A stretch of DNA of 64,000 nt from Bacillota bacterium (lineage in GTDB: Bacteria > Bacillota > Clostridia > Lachnospirales > Lachnospiraceae), in contig JAEZZQ010000030.1 of NCBI GenBank assembly GCA_023442465.1, positions 248,001-312,000 on the forward strand, given 5' to 3'. The position numbers were made by a program, and so were the translations under genes. The number at the start of each line of letters is the position of its first letter. Position 1 is the first letter of the stretch. The notes below the pieces were generated by a model. It was not told the origin of the DNA. It saw only the letters and a program-made list of their open reading frames with translations, and did not search any database. Positions 41,673 to 50,660 of the stretch are shown here, piece by piece.

Positions 41673-42379
41673 TAAATCCTTATGAAATACTGGGAGTATC
41701 CCCGGATGCTACCGAAGAAGAGATAAAAAAAGCATACAGAGCGCTGAGCAGAAAATACCATCCCGACGCTAATGTCAACAGTCCGAATAAGGTGCAGGCG
41801 GAGGAAAAGTTCAAGACTATTCAGGAGGCCTACAGCCAGATCATGAAGGAGCGTACGGAAGGCTATGGAAGCGACTCCGGCTATGGCGGTTACGGAAGCG
41901 GTGGTTACGGAGGCAGTGGTTATGGCAGCGGCGGCTATTATGGCGGATTTGGAGGCTTCGGAGACAGCACCAGCACGGGTTATGAAGAGGATGGTCATTT
42001 GCGTGCTGCGGGCAATTATATAAGAAACGGATATTATAAAGAAGCGAGAACAGTGCTTGACGGCATGGACGAAAAGGGTGCAAGATGGTATTATTATAGT
42101 GCACTTGCTCATGCGGGACTGGGAAATAACGTAGCGGCGATGGAGCATGCCAAACGGGCGGCAGCCATGGAACCGGGGAATTTGGATTACAGTAATCTGG
42201 CATATCGGTTTGAAAACGGCGGCACCCAGTATCAGCAGAGACAGTATACTTATGGAAATCCCTATATGGGGCACGGAAATATATGCGTCAAGCTGTGCAT
42301 CGCTAATATAATATGTAATATTTGCTGCGGAGGCGGCGGAATGTGCTGCGGAGGCGGAATACCGTATGGGGGATATTAG
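41669..42379 (+). CDS. J-domain protein with Gly/Tyr linker and C-terminal cysteine cluster
   Basis: A 236-residue protein. J domain 1-60 with the HPD tripeptide at 31-33, which stimulates Hsp70 (DnaK). Gly/Tyr/Ser low-complexity linker about 65-105. TPR-like helices about 107-180. The C-terminal tail holds seven Cys in 22 residues (206, 210, 216, 219, 220, 226, 227) with GGGG spacers. It lacks the DnaJ zinc finger and substrate domains. The ATG at 41669 overlaps the DUF5685 stop; the longer upstream frame is a shadow of that gene. Confidence 0.85.
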   Translation: MINPYEILGVSPDATEEEIKKAYRALSRKYHPDANVNSPNKVQAEEKFKTIQEAYSQIMKERTEGYGSDSGYGGYGSGGYGGSGYGSGGYYGGFGGFGDSTSTGYEEDGHLRAAGNYIRNGYYKEARTVLDGMDEKGARWYYYSALAHAGLGNNVAAMEHAKRAAAMEPGNLDYSNLAYRFENGGTQYQQRQYTYGNPYMGHGNICVKLCIANIICNICCGGGGMCCGGGIPYGGY

Positions 42380-42393
42380 GAGTCATAACATTT

Positions 42394-44223
42394 ATGAATA
42401 TACTTACAGTTGAAAATATAGTGAAATCTTACGGCGAACGGAAACTGTTCGACCACACTTCCTTTTATTTGCAGGAGGGGGAGAAAGTGGGAGTTATCGG
42501 CATCAACGGAACCGGTAAGTCCACCTTGCTGAAGATGATGGCAGGACTGGAGGAGCCGGATGAAGGGAATGTCATTCGGGCTAATCATGTTATCTGCACT
42601 TATCTGTCCCAGCACCCTGACTTCGATGAAGAGGAAACTGCCTTACAGGCCGTACTGAAGGAGACAAAGGAGAAGCTTCGCGCGGAAGGCGTGGGCGAGG
42701 AAGTATGGGCGAAGGAAAGCGATGCAAAAGCTATGCTGATGCGGATCGGAATAGCAGATATGACGGCAAAATGCGGAACCCTATCCGGCGGACAGCGAAA
42801 AAGGCTGGCGTTAGCAGCAGCGCTGCTTTCTCCGGCGGATATCCTCATCTTGGATGAGCCTACCAATCATCTGGACAACGAGATGGCAGACTGGTTGGAG
42901 GATATGCTGAAAAAGAGAAGCGGAGCTATCGTTATGGTAACCCACGACCGCTATTTTCTTGACAGTGTATCGAATAGAATCGTAGAAATTGATAAAGGGC
43001 AGATATATTCCTATCAGGCGAATTATTCCGGCTATTTGGAGCTAAAGGCAATGCGCGAGGAGGAGGCTTTCGCAGGAGAGAGGAAGCGGCAGTCGATTCT
43101 GCGCACAGAGCTGGAATGGGTGAAGCGTGGAGCGAGGGCTCGTTCTACCAAGCAAAAAGCGAGGCTGGAGAGATATGAGGAGTTGAAGCAGGTGCAGGCT
43201 CCTTCTTATGATGCGAGGGTAGAGATGAGTTCGGTGGCCTCGAGGCTTGGAAAAACCACAGTCGAAATCAGCCATGTCAGCAAGCGCTACGGGGAAAAGG
43301 TTTTGATCGATGATTTTTCCTATCTTTTCCTGAAGGAAGACAGAATTGGTTTTATTGGCGCGAACGGATGCGGCAAGACTACTCTTATGAAGATACTGAC
43401 GGGACAATGTGAGCCGGATTCAGGCAGTGTGAAGATAGGACAGACTGTAAAAATCGGTTACTATGCCCAAGAGATAGCAGCGCTGGAGATGCCGCAGGAT
43501 AAAAAGGTCATCGATTATATCAGGGATGTGGCGGAATATGTGAAGACCGAGGACGGAAGTATTACAGCCTCCCAAATGCTGGAGCGCTTTTTATTTTCAG
43601 GAAGCGAGCAGTATACCTTGATCGGCAAGCTGTCGGGAGGAGAGAAGCGCAGGCTGGTTCTGTTAAAAGTGCTTATGGGTGCGCCTAACGTATTGATTCT
43701 GGATGAGCCTACCAACGATTTGGACATTACCACACTGGCGGTGCTGGAGGACTATCTGGACCGCTTTCCTGGAATCGTTATAACCGTTTCGCATGACAGA
43801 TACTTTTTAGATCGAACGGTGCGCAGGATTTTTGCCTTCGAAGGAGATGGAAAGCTGAGCCAATATGAAGGCGGATATACGGATTATTCGAATAAGAAGG
43901 AAGCTGTGAATGCTGTTCTGGCGGCGGCGCAGGAACCGGGAGTAAGCGTTGCAGCGAAGGCGGTAAAGAGCTGGAAGACACAACCATCCAAGCTTAAGTT
44001 CACCTATAAGGAGCAGCAGGATTACGAAACGATAGAGGATGAAATCGCGAAGCTGGAGGAACATCTTGAGGCTTTGGAGGAAAGGATTCTCAGGGCGTCC
44101 ACGGATTTCATAAAGTTAAATGAGCTGACGAAGGAAAAGGAAGAAACCGGGCAGAAGCTGGAAGAGAGGATGGATCGCTGGATGTATCTTGAGGAGTTGA
44201 AAAACAGGATAGAAAGCCAGTAA
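42394..44223 (+). CDS. ABC-F family ATPase (ribosome-associated type)
   Basis: A 609-residue protein with two ABC domains in one chain and no membrane part. Walker A motifs GINGTGKST and GANGCGKTT; signatures LSGGQRKRLALA and LSGGEKRRLVLL; Walker B LILDEPTNHLD and LILDEPTNDLD; linker between the domains rich in Arg/Lys, and a C-terminal coiled coil (about 540-609). This fits the Uup/YdiF group of translation factors. The ATG at 42394 follows TTAGGAG; the upstream frame overlaps the J-protein gene. Confidence 0.88.
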   Translation: MNILTVENIVKSYGERKLFDHTSFYLQEGEKVGVIGINGTGKSTLLKMMAGLEEPDEGNVIRANHVICTYLSQHPDFDEEETALQAVLKETKEKLRAEGVGEEVWAKESDAKAMLMRIGIADMTAKCGTLSGGQRKRLALAAALLSPADILILDEPTNHLDNEMADWLEDMLKKRSGAIVMVTHDRYFLDSVSNRIVEIDKGQIYSYQANYSGYLELKAMREEEAFAGERKRQSILRTELEWVKRGARARSTKQKARLERYEELKQVQAPSYDARVEMSSVASRLGKTTVEISHVSKRYGEKVLIDDFSYLFLKEDRIGFIGANGCGKTTLMKILTGQCEPDSGSVKIGQTVKIGYYAQEIAALEMPQDKKVIDYIRDVAEYVKTEDGSITASQMLERFLFSGSEQYTLIGKLSGGEKRRLVLLKVLMGAPNVLILDEPTNDLDITTLAVLEDYLDRFPGIVITVSHDRYFLDRTVRRIFAFEGDGKLSQYEGGYTDYSNKKEAVNAVLAAAQEPGVSVAAKAVKSWKTQPSKLKFTYKEQQDYETIEDEIAKLEEHLEALEERILRASTDFIKLNELTKEKEETGQKLEERMDRWMYLEELKNRIESQ

Positions 44224-44245
44224 GGAATTATGAGCGGGAGGGAGC

Positions 44246-44716
44246 ATGAGACGGAGGATAAAGGAGATAGGCAGGCGAATAGGGGCGGATTTGTGGAATG
44301 CGAAGGAAGCCCTTCTCGCTTTTACGGCTTACTATATTGTTGTACACGCCATATATCATGCTTTTTGCCCGTTGGTCATACTGACGGGCCTCCCTTGTGC
44401 GGGCTGCGGAATGACGCGGGCCGTATTTTTCATGCTGACCGGGCAGTTCGTACGCTCATGGAATCTCAATCCGATGGCACTTCCTGTCATACTATTTACC
44501 GGCTACTGTATGGTATGCCGTTACATCCTTGGAAAAAGGATAAAGGGCTGGAAGGGCTTGTTGATAGTTCTTGGAATCGCTATGCTCGTGGTATATATCT
44601 ACCGGATGTGCACCGTGTTTCCCGGAAGGCCGCCATATGTCTATACGGGAGGCAACTTTTTGGAAAGATATGTCCCCGGGTACAGAGAAATCTTGCATAG
44701 GTTATTAGGTATATGA
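44246..44716 (+). CDS. DUF2752 family membrane protein
   Basis: A 156-residue protein with about four membrane segments. The hallmark FCPLVILTGLPCAGCGMTRA (about 40-59) and the following WNLNPMALPV region match DUF2752. The function is unknown; many members lie near other small membrane proteins. The ATG at 44246 follows GGGAGG. An overlapping frame of the same length (44230-44700) is a shadow. Confidence 0.8.
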   Translation: MRRRIKEIGRRIGADLWNAKEALLAFTAYYIVVHAIYHAFCPLVILTGLPCAGCGMTRAVFFMLTGQFVRSWNLNPMALPVILFTGYCMVCRYILGKRIKGWKGLLIVLGIAMLVVYIYRMCTVFPGRPPYVYTGGNFLERYVPGYREILHRLLGI

Positions 44717-44779
44717 TAAAATGAATACTGTATATAGTGAAGAAAAAGAGTATACATAAATGAGGGAGGAAATCTTACG

Positions 44780-45265
44780 ATGGATAACAACAATCTGTAC
44801 CCAAATGACGGGACACAGCAAGGCGGAGTATTTACCGGAACCGGACCGGAGCCGTATGGAAACAGCAATCAGAACCAGGGTTATGCCTACGGTCAGCAGG
44901 GCGGCTACGAAGAGCAGGGCCAGGGCTATGGCCAGCAGAATGGCTATGGGAACAGCGGTCAGAATCAAGGCTACAGCTACGGTCAGCAGGGCGGGCAAGG
45001 ATACCAATATCCATCGCAGGGCGGTTACCAGCAGGAGCTGGAGGAGCCCATGAGCGTGGGCGAATGGTTGGTTTCTCTGCTTTTAGCTATGTTCGTACCT
45101 TGTGTGGGCATCGTTCTGGTTTTTGTATGGGCATTCAGCAAGACGGAAAAGAAAAGTAAATCCAACTTTTTCAAGGCTTACCTGATTATTGCAGGCGTGG
45201 TCCTGGCAATTTATATCCTCATTGTGGTAGTCGTGATGATCGCTTTGGGCGTTCAGGGAATATAA
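44780..45265 (+). CDS. Membrane protein with Gln/Gly/Tyr-rich prion-like N-terminus
   Basis: A 161-residue protein. Residues 1-88 are low complexity with repeats such as GYAYGQQGGY and GYGQQNGYGNSGQNQ; residues 95-161 hold two membrane helices (WLVSLLLAMFVPCVGIVLVFVWAF and YLIIAGVVLAIYILIVVVVMIAL). The helical pair resembles small DUF4190/CD225-like modules. The function is unknown. It starts 9 bp after GAGGAA, 63 bp past the DUF2752 gene. Confidence 0.7.
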   Translation: MDNNNLYPNDGTQQGGVFTGTGPEPYGNSNQNQGYAYGQQGGYEEQGQGYGQQNGYGNSGQNQGYSYGQQGGQGYQYPSQGGYQQELEEPMSVGEWLVSLLLAMFVPCVGIVLVFVWAFSKTEKKSKSNFFKAYLIIAGVVLAIYILIVVVVMIALGVQGI

Positions 45266-45306
45266 CAGCGAGAAGTACGCAGTTGCGCAGTTTGTCTTTC
45301 CTATAA

Positions 45307-45342
45307 GATGGCAAAGGAATGCTTATGCATTCCTTTGCCATC
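45307..45342. terminator. Perfect 16-bp hairpin at a convergent gene end
   Basis: GATGGCAAAGGAATGC and GCATTCCTTTGCCATC are perfect arms around TTAT. The minus-strand gene's stop codon lies in the loop, so its last codons form one arm. T-runs are weak on both sides. Confidence 0.65.
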
Positions 45343-46189
45343 TTCCGGAAGCACCGCAGGGAAGAATGAGACCGCTGTCCGTTACCGGAAGGCCGATTTC
45401 TTCGGCCGCTACGTGTCCGCCGAGCTTGGAAGCCACGGCCAGTTGGATCATATAAGAAAGAACTGCGGGCTGCAGCCCGGTAGTATAAGAATTAACTAAA
45501 TAAAAAAGAGCGTCCTTAGAGAGTATTTTTGCCGTCAGTTCGATGAAGGGAAAGATGCTCTCTTCTATTTTCCATATTTCGCCCTTTGGCCCACGGCCAT
45601 AAGAGGGCGGGTCCATAATGATGGCATCATAGGTGCTGCCCCGGCGAACTTCCCGCTCTACGAATTTGACGCAGTCATCCACCAGCCAGCGGATGGGAGC
45701 ATCGAAAAGGCCGGAGGCAGCAGCATTTTCCTTTGCCCAGTTCACCATACCTTTGGAAGCATCCACGTGCGTGACCTGAGCTCCTGCTTTTGCTGCGGCG
45801 AGAGTAGCGCCTCCGGTGTAAGCGAACAGATTGAGCACTTTAATGGGCCTGTCCGCCTGTGCGATCAAGGAGGAGAACCAGTCCCAGTTCACGGCCTGCT
45901 CGGGAAAAAGCCCGGTATGCTTGAAGCTGAACGGTTTTAAATGAAAGGTGAGATTCCGGTATTTTATGTTCCATTCGTTAGGAAGATGGAAGAATTCCCA
46001 CTCGCCGCCGCCTTTAGCGCTGCGGTGGTAATGGCCGTTCTTTTTTTTCCATCCCGCGTTCTTTTTCTCTGTATTCCATATGACCTGGGGGTCCGGGCGG
46101 ACTAAGAGATAATCGCCCCACCTTTCCAATTTTTCCCCGGAAGAGGTATCTATTACTTCATAATCTTTCCACTGATCTGCAATCCACAT
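45323..46189 (-). CDS. SAM-dependent methyltransferase (RlmI/RlmK-like)
   Basis: A 288-residue protein. Motif I is VLNLFAYTGGATLAAAKAGA with the acidic VDASKG strand; motif IV is DAIIMDPPSYGRGPKGE. The DPPSYG form and preceding FKHTGLFPEQAVNW suit the COG2521/COG1092-like rRNA cytosine methyltransferases. No PUA domain is evident at the N-terminus, unlike RlmI. The ATG at 46189 follows AAGGAG by 9 bp; the frame extension upstream lacks a site. Confidence 0.82.
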   Translation of the reverse strand: MWIADQWKDYEVIDTSSGEKLERWGDYLLVRPDPQVIWNTEKKNAGWKKKNGHYHRSAKGGGEWEFFHLPNEWNIKYRNLTFHLKPFSFKHTGLFPEQAVNWDWFSSLIAQADRPIKVLNLFAYTGGATLAAAKAGAQVTHVDASKGMVNWAKENAAASGLFDAPIRWLVDDCVKFVEREVRRGSTYDAIIMDPPSYGRGPKGEIWKIEESIFPFIELTAKILSKDALFYLVNSYTTGLQPAVLSYMIQLAVASKLGGHVAAEEIGLPVTDSGLILPCGASGRWQRNA

Positions 46190-46295
46190 ATTCCATAACT
46201 CCTTATAAAAATTTACTTTAAATATACACCAACGGCACTTCTTTGGCAACAAATTATACACAAGGCACTGTCTGAAGTGGAAATATGGTCACATT

Positions 46296-46534
46296 GGTTC
46301 ACACACTAGCTTAACACTTGCTGTTAAGCTGCGTAAGAACGTGATTGAACAAAAGTGTGCTCGTGTATTTCCGCAAACAAATACTTTAACAGCACAGCTT
46401 TTGTTCTGCGCGCGTAGCTGCGCATTTATCTTTCTTTAATAGGGGCACTTTCCTATTAAAGAGATGATTTCTGTTTCGCGAAGCAAATTTAAATGCAGAA
46501 ATCATGGGTTACTGAGAACGGAGTGAACTGTAAC
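46296..46534 (+). repeat. Dispersed palindromic repeat, family A, interrupted by a family B copy (A6)
   Basis: Left part 46296-46346 ends CGTAAGAACGTGATT; right part resumes AGAGATGATTTCTG near 46461 and runs to GAACGGAGTGAACTGTAAC. In the 30229 copy these two parts are joined. The material between them is the family B repeat. Confidence 0.75.
46347..46456 (-). repeat. Family B repeat nested in a family A copy (B4)
   Basis: It runs from GAACAAAAGTGTGC to GCACTTTCCTAT. Its first 60 bp are bounded by GAACAAAAG/CTTTTGTTC and match 976-1036 in reverse; its last 33 bp match 39156-39190. Confidence 0.7.
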
Positions 46535-46678
46535 GAAATATGTGAACAATAATATACAAAAAAGGGCAACATAAGAAATGGTAAGAACGAAGGCTTTTGT
46601 GTATGATTTACTTAAGAAATCACAAGACACAAAATGATTTCAGACTTGAAGATAAGGACAAACGAGAGGAGAGATAGA

Positions 46679-47644
46679 ATGTCAAGAGTATCTGTTGCGA
46701 GGAAGGCACATACGACGGTTTCAGCAAGAAGAAAGAAGACATTTATGTTGCTTACCATGGTGGCGCCCGGAGCTATTTGGCTGATACTGCTTCGCTACCT
46801 GCCGATGTTCGGCATCGTGATGGCATTTCAGGATTATAAAATATATACGAAAGCGCCGTCGTTAATTAATAATATAATGAATAGCAAGCTTGTGGGGCTA
46901 AAGAATTTTAAGTTCCTGTTTGCGACCAAAGATTCATGGGTTATGATTCGGAATACTTTAGGTTACAATATAGTCTTCATCATATTAGGACTGCTGCTTT
47001 CTGTAACCTTTGCGGTTATATTGAATGAGGTTACCAAGAAGTTCGTTGCGAAAACATATCAGACATTGATGTTTTTCCCTTACTTTTTGAGCTGGGTAGT
47101 AGCGAGCTACTTTGTCCAGGCGTTTCTGGATCCCACAAACGGACTTTTAACACATGCGATGCAGGCGTGGGGAATGCAGCCTATCGACTTTTATAACAAC
47201 ACAAAACCTTGGCCATACATATTGACGATAGCTTACATATGGAAGAGTACCGGATATTCGGTTGTCTTGTATCTGGCGGCTATTACAGGTATCGACGCGA
47301 CGCAGTACGAGGCAGCCAGCATCGACGGAGCGTCAAAACTGCAGCAGGTTTTTTATGTGACGCTGCCCCATTTGAAAACAATGATTATCATACTCTTCAT
47401 ACTGGCGGTAGGTAAGATTTTCAACGCCGATTTCGGATTGTTCTATCAGGTGCCGATGAGTTCCGGACCGCTTATGCCGGTAACGCAGGTAATCGATACT
47501 TATGTATACCGTGCGATGATCGCAACGCAGAATTACAGTATGACGACGGCGGCCGGACTTTTGCAGAATGTTGTCGGATTTATATGCATCATGGTTGCTA
47601 ACGGTATTGTAAGTAAATTTGACAAGGACAGCAGCTTGTTCTAA
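46679..47644 (+). CDS. Sugar ABC transporter permease (LplB type)
   Basis: A 321-residue permease with six membrane helices. The EAA-loop reads YEAASIDGASKLQQVFYVTLP, the site that docks the ATPase. LplB/LplC/YtcQ-type systems import di- and oligosaccharides. With the next two genes it forms a complete importer except for the ATPase, probably a shared MsmK-like protein encoded elsewhere. The ATG at 46679 follows AGAGGAGAG. Confidence 0.88.
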   Translation: MSRVSVARKAHTTVSARRKKTFMLLTMVAPGAIWLILLRYLPMFGIVMAFQDYKIYTKAPSLINNIMNSKLVGLKNFKFLFATKDSWVMIRNTLGYNIVFIILGLLLSVTFAVILNEVTKKFVAKTYQTLMFFPYFLSWVVASYFVQAFLDPTNGLLTHAMQAWGMQPIDFYNNTKPWPYILTIAYIWKSTGYSVVLYLAAITGIDATQYEAASIDGASKLQQVFYVTLPHLKTMIIILFILAVGKIFNADFGLFYQVPMSSGPLMPVTQVIDTYVYRAMIATQNYSMTTAAGLLQNVVGFICIMVANGIVSKFDKDSSLF

Positions 47645-47658
47645 TGGAGGGAATCAAA

Positions 47659-48597
47659 GTGAGTAAAAATGCACAGATGGCTTTAGGCCACAAGAAAAAA
47701 AGGCCCTTTAACGCAGTAAGTGTTCCGGCAGAAATGGTTATCAACATTATTATGACATTGTTCTGTGCGGCATGCGTTATTCCATTCATCTTCGTTGTGA
47801 TTATTTCGTTCACTTCGGAAGAAAGCATTAGGCAGATCGGATACTCCTTTACTCCGCTGTCATGGGGAGTAGAGGCTTATAAATACATAATGAAACTGGG
47901 AGACCAGTTATGGTTGTCCTATTTCAACAGCTTTTTTATTACGATAGTAGGTACGATACTCAGCGTATTGATTTGTGTTCTGTATTCGTATGCACTCTTC
48001 CGCAGAGATTTTAAGTATAGAAGCTTCTTCTCCTTTTTCAGCTTTTTCACTATGCTCTTCGGAGGCGGATTGGTACCGACTTACATGGTATGTAAGCAGA
48101 TGCTGGGACTCAGCGATAACTATGCGGCGCTCATCGTACCGCTTTTGGTAAATCCGTTTAATATTATCGTTATGAGAACGTTTTTCCAAAGTTCTGTTCC
48201 TGAGGAACTGATTGAGGCAGCGGCTATCGACGGCAGCGGGGAATACAATACGTTGTTCCGCATTATTGTACCGATTGCAAAGCCCGGTATTGCGACCATC
48301 GCATTGCTGAATGCTCTGGCATACTGGAACGAATGGTTCATCGCATTGCTGTATGTAAGAGAAAGAGCAAAGATTCCGCTTCAATATTTACTTATGCAAA
48401 TGCAGAGGAACGTGGAATATCTGGCAAAGAACAGCGCCAACATGGGGGCGGATGCAGCCGCGGCTGCCAGCAAACTGCCTACGCAGAGCCTTAGAATGGC
48501 CTTGGTAGTACTAATTGTGGTTCCCATCGCCTTTGCTTATCCGTTCTTCCAAAGATACATCATCGCGGGTCTTACGATAGGCTCAGTAAAGGGCTGA
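47659..48597 (+). CDS. Sugar ABC transporter permease (LplC type)
   Basis: A 312-residue permease, six helices, with the EAA-loop ELIEAAAIDGSGEYNTLFRI and the second copy of the docking site. GTG start at 47659, 8 bp after GGAGGG; the in-frame ATG at 47644 overlaps the previous stop but has no site. Confidence 0.88.
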   Translation: MSKNAQMALGHKKKRPFNAVSVPAEMVINIIMTLFCAACVIPFIFVVIISFTSEESIRQIGYSFTPLSWGVEAYKYIMKLGDQLWLSYFNSFFITIVGTILSVLICVLYSYALFRRDFKYRSFFSFFSFFTMLFGGGLVPTYMVCKQMLGLSDNYAALIVPLLVNPFNIIVMRTFFQSSVPEELIEAAAIDGSGEYNTLFRIIVPIAKPGIATIALLNALAYWNEWFIALLYVRERAKIPLQYLLMQMQRNVEYLAKNSANMGADAAAAASKLPTQSLRMALVVLIVVPIAFAYPFFQRYIIAGLTIGSVKG

Positions 48598-48671
48598 TGC
48601 CCATCCACACGGTAGGTCTGGCAATAACGCCACTTACATAAAAACTATAAATTATTTTTAGGGAGGTAAGC

Positions 48672-50300
48672 ATGAAGAAAAAATTATTATCACTCGTACT
48701 TTGCATCGCAATGTCTGCTACGATGTTAGCAGGATGCGGCAGCACCGGCAGCACGGAAACAGCTACCGAGGCAACGGAAACAACGGAAACAGCAGAAGCA
48801 CCTGCTGCGGAAGAAACAACAGAGGCTCCTGCGGAAGCAGCAACTCTGGATACTTCCACACCTGTTACCTTAAAATGGTATCTCCATGGAAGCACCGTAA
48901 ACGACGATAAGGCGGTTATGGAAAAAGTAAACGAATACCTTGGTGAGAAATTGAATGTTACTCTTGAGCCTATCTGGGGAACATGGGGCGATTTCGATGA
49001 AGGCTCTACGCTTGCAATCAACGGCGGCGACGATGTAGATATTTACTTTACATGCTCTTGGTCTGCAGATGAGTACAACTCCTTTGCGAAAAAAGGTGCT
49101 TGGGTACGTCTTGATGATCCGGAAACCAATTTACTTGCAAATTACGGCAGCGACATCTGGAATGCTCTTCCGGAAGTTCTCAAGACCGGTGCTGAAATCG
49201 AAGGCTCTGACGGATACGGCGTTTACGCTCTTCCGGCATTCAAAGATTTCGGAACACAGAACACATGGGATGTTAACGTAACCTTATTAGAGAAATACGG
49301 CTATACTTTAGACGACATCAGAAATACCGATTACTATGGTTTCGGCGATATTCTTAAGACCGTTAAAGAAGGCGAAGGCGCTGACTTCTATCCGCTGCTC
49401 GTTGAAGGCGCGGTTCTGGAAAGAATGGTAGATAACTCCATCATCGTAAACGGCGACGCTGGAAGCCTTAACGTATTATCTTACTACATCGATCCTACAG
49501 ATGTTTCCAAAGATTTGGGAAGCAAGATTGTTAATAAATTTGCTACAGATGAATATAAGAAATTCGTAGAGCAGACCCGTGAATATTATCTGGCAGGCTA
49601 TATCGATCCCGGATGTGCAAACAAGCAGACGGCAAACGATTTACGTACTGCTACTCAGTTGGATGGTAAATACTTAATCGGTACGCAGTCTTACGCTTTG
49701 GGATATGAGGTACAGGCAAGTGCGGAACGTGGTATTGATGTTGCATTCGTTCCTTGTACACCTCCTTACGTAGATAAGACATCTACACAGGGTGCTATGA
49801 TGGCTATTTCTACAGCTTCCAAGAATCCTGAAAGAGCAATGGCATTCCTTAACCTGTTGAACACAGATCCTTATTTAATGACATTGTTAGAGTATGGTGT
49901 TGAAGGTGTTCACTATAACTTAAATGATGACGGACTCGTAGTATTTACTAAAGAGCATGATAACTATCAGCCTTGGAGAAACGGTATGGGTAACATCACT
50001 CTGCTTCCTCCTCAGGAAGGTGAAGGCAAAGACTTCTTTACGAAGACATTCATCCCTTACTATGAAGGCGCAAAAGCTATTCCTGCATTCGGATATCAGT
50101 TTGACCCTACCAGCGTTGAAACAGAACTCGCTGCTTTGGCAAACGTAGGTGAGCAGTATGCGTTAGCATTGAGCGTAGGTTCAGTTGATCCTGCAACCGC
50201 ATTACCTGAGTTCCTTGACAAGCTGGAAGCAGCTGGAATGAGCAAGGTAGTAGATGAAGCAAACGCACAGTTGGATGCTTACTTTGCAAATGAGCAATAA
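48672..50300 (+). CDS. Sugar ABC transporter substrate-binding lipoprotein
   Basis: A 542-residue lipoprotein. Signal peptide with lipobox MLAGC (Cys at about residue 20), a Thr/Glu/Ala-rich linker about 22-60, then the solute-binding domain opening VTLKWYLHGSTVNDDKAVME. It delivers ligand to the two permeases encoded just upstream. The ligand is unknown; nearness to the rhamnose genes hints at a rhamnose-containing glycan (inference). Confidence 0.88.
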   Translation: MKKKLLSLVLCIAMSATMLAGCGSTGSTETATEATETTETAEAPAAEETTEAPAEAATLDTSTPVTLKWYLHGSTVNDDKAVMEKVNEYLGEKLNVTLEPIWGTWGDFDEGSTLAINGGDDVDIYFTCSWSADEYNSFAKKGAWVRLDDPETNLLANYGSDIWNALPEVLKTGAEIEGSDGYGVYALPAFKDFGTQNTWDVNVTLLEKYGYTLDDIRNTDYYGFGDILKTVKEGEGADFYPLLVEGAVLERMVDNSIIVNGDAGSLNVLSYYIDPTDVSKDLGSKIVNKFATDEYKKFVEQTREYYLAGYIDPGCANKQTANDLRTATQLDGKYLIGTQSYALGYEVQASAERGIDVAFVPCTPPYVDKTSTQGAMMAISTASKNPERAMAFLNLLNTDPYLMTLLEYGVEGVHYNLNDDGLVVFTKEHDNYQPWRNGMGNITLLPPQEGEGKDFFTKTFIPYYEGAKAIPAFGYQFDPTSVETELAALANVGEQYALALSVGSVDPATALPEFLDKLEAAGMSKVVDEANAQLDAYFANEQ

Positions 50301-50355
50301 GAATAAAAATTGAAATCTTGGCATGATGGTGCCGGGGTGAGATAGATATGCGGAG

Positions 50356-50390
50356 TGCCGCAGCCTGACGGGGAATGTTAGGCTGCGGCA
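50356..50390 (+). terminator. Terminator of the sugar importer operon
   Basis: TGCCGCAGCCT and AGGCTGCGGCA form a perfect 11-bp stem with a 13-nt loop, followed by TCTTTGC. Confidence 0.75.
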
Positions 50391-50405
50391 TCTTTGCTCG
50401 TAATA

Positions 50406-50660
50406 TCAGTATATAATTTTTCTGATGGAATCTATTGATAGATTATATTCTGTTGCCAGTTCTTCCAAGGTGCCTCCCTGCATATACTTTTCACGGATTT
50501 GCACGTTGCGCTGCTTATAGTAGCTGCGTGCTCCGGAAGCTTCTCCCCATTGCTTTTTGGATTCTGAGCTGGGTATATACAAGGTTTCGCCTGAAACATA
50601 GGTCTGTAGTTCCTTAAGAAGTTTGTCAGGCAAAATATCCTGTGCATTTTTATATTTCAT
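50406..50660 (-). CDS. CD3324-type small DNA-binding-like protein
   Basis: An 84-residue protein. The pattern starts MKYKNAQDILPDKLLKELQT, then YVSGETLYIP, and ends with a helix-turn-helix-like LEELATEYNLSIDSIRKII. It fits the CD3324 family known from Clostridia. The function is unknown; the C-terminal helices suggest DNA binding. It overlaps the next minus-strand gene by 11 bp. Confidence 0.65.
   Translation of the reverse strand: MKYKNAQDILPDKLLKELQTYVSGETLYIPSSESKKQWGEASGARSYYKQRNVQIREKYMQGGTLEELATEYNLSIDSIRKIIY

Noticed and set aside
41881..41960. Short repeated units considered as a CRISPR or tandem repeat array
   Set aside because: They are in-frame Gly/Tyr codon repeats inside the J-protein linker, with no spacers. 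No CRISPR array or cas gene is in the window.
44230..44700. 156-residue frame overlapping the DUF2752 gene
   Set aside because: The other frame (44246-44716) has the conserved CPLxxxTGxPCxGCGMTR motif and membrane helices; this one is its shifted shadow.
44760..45053. 97-residue Arg-rich frame
   Set aside because: A frame shift of the Gln/Gly/Tyr repeat region at 44780; repeats keep several frames open.
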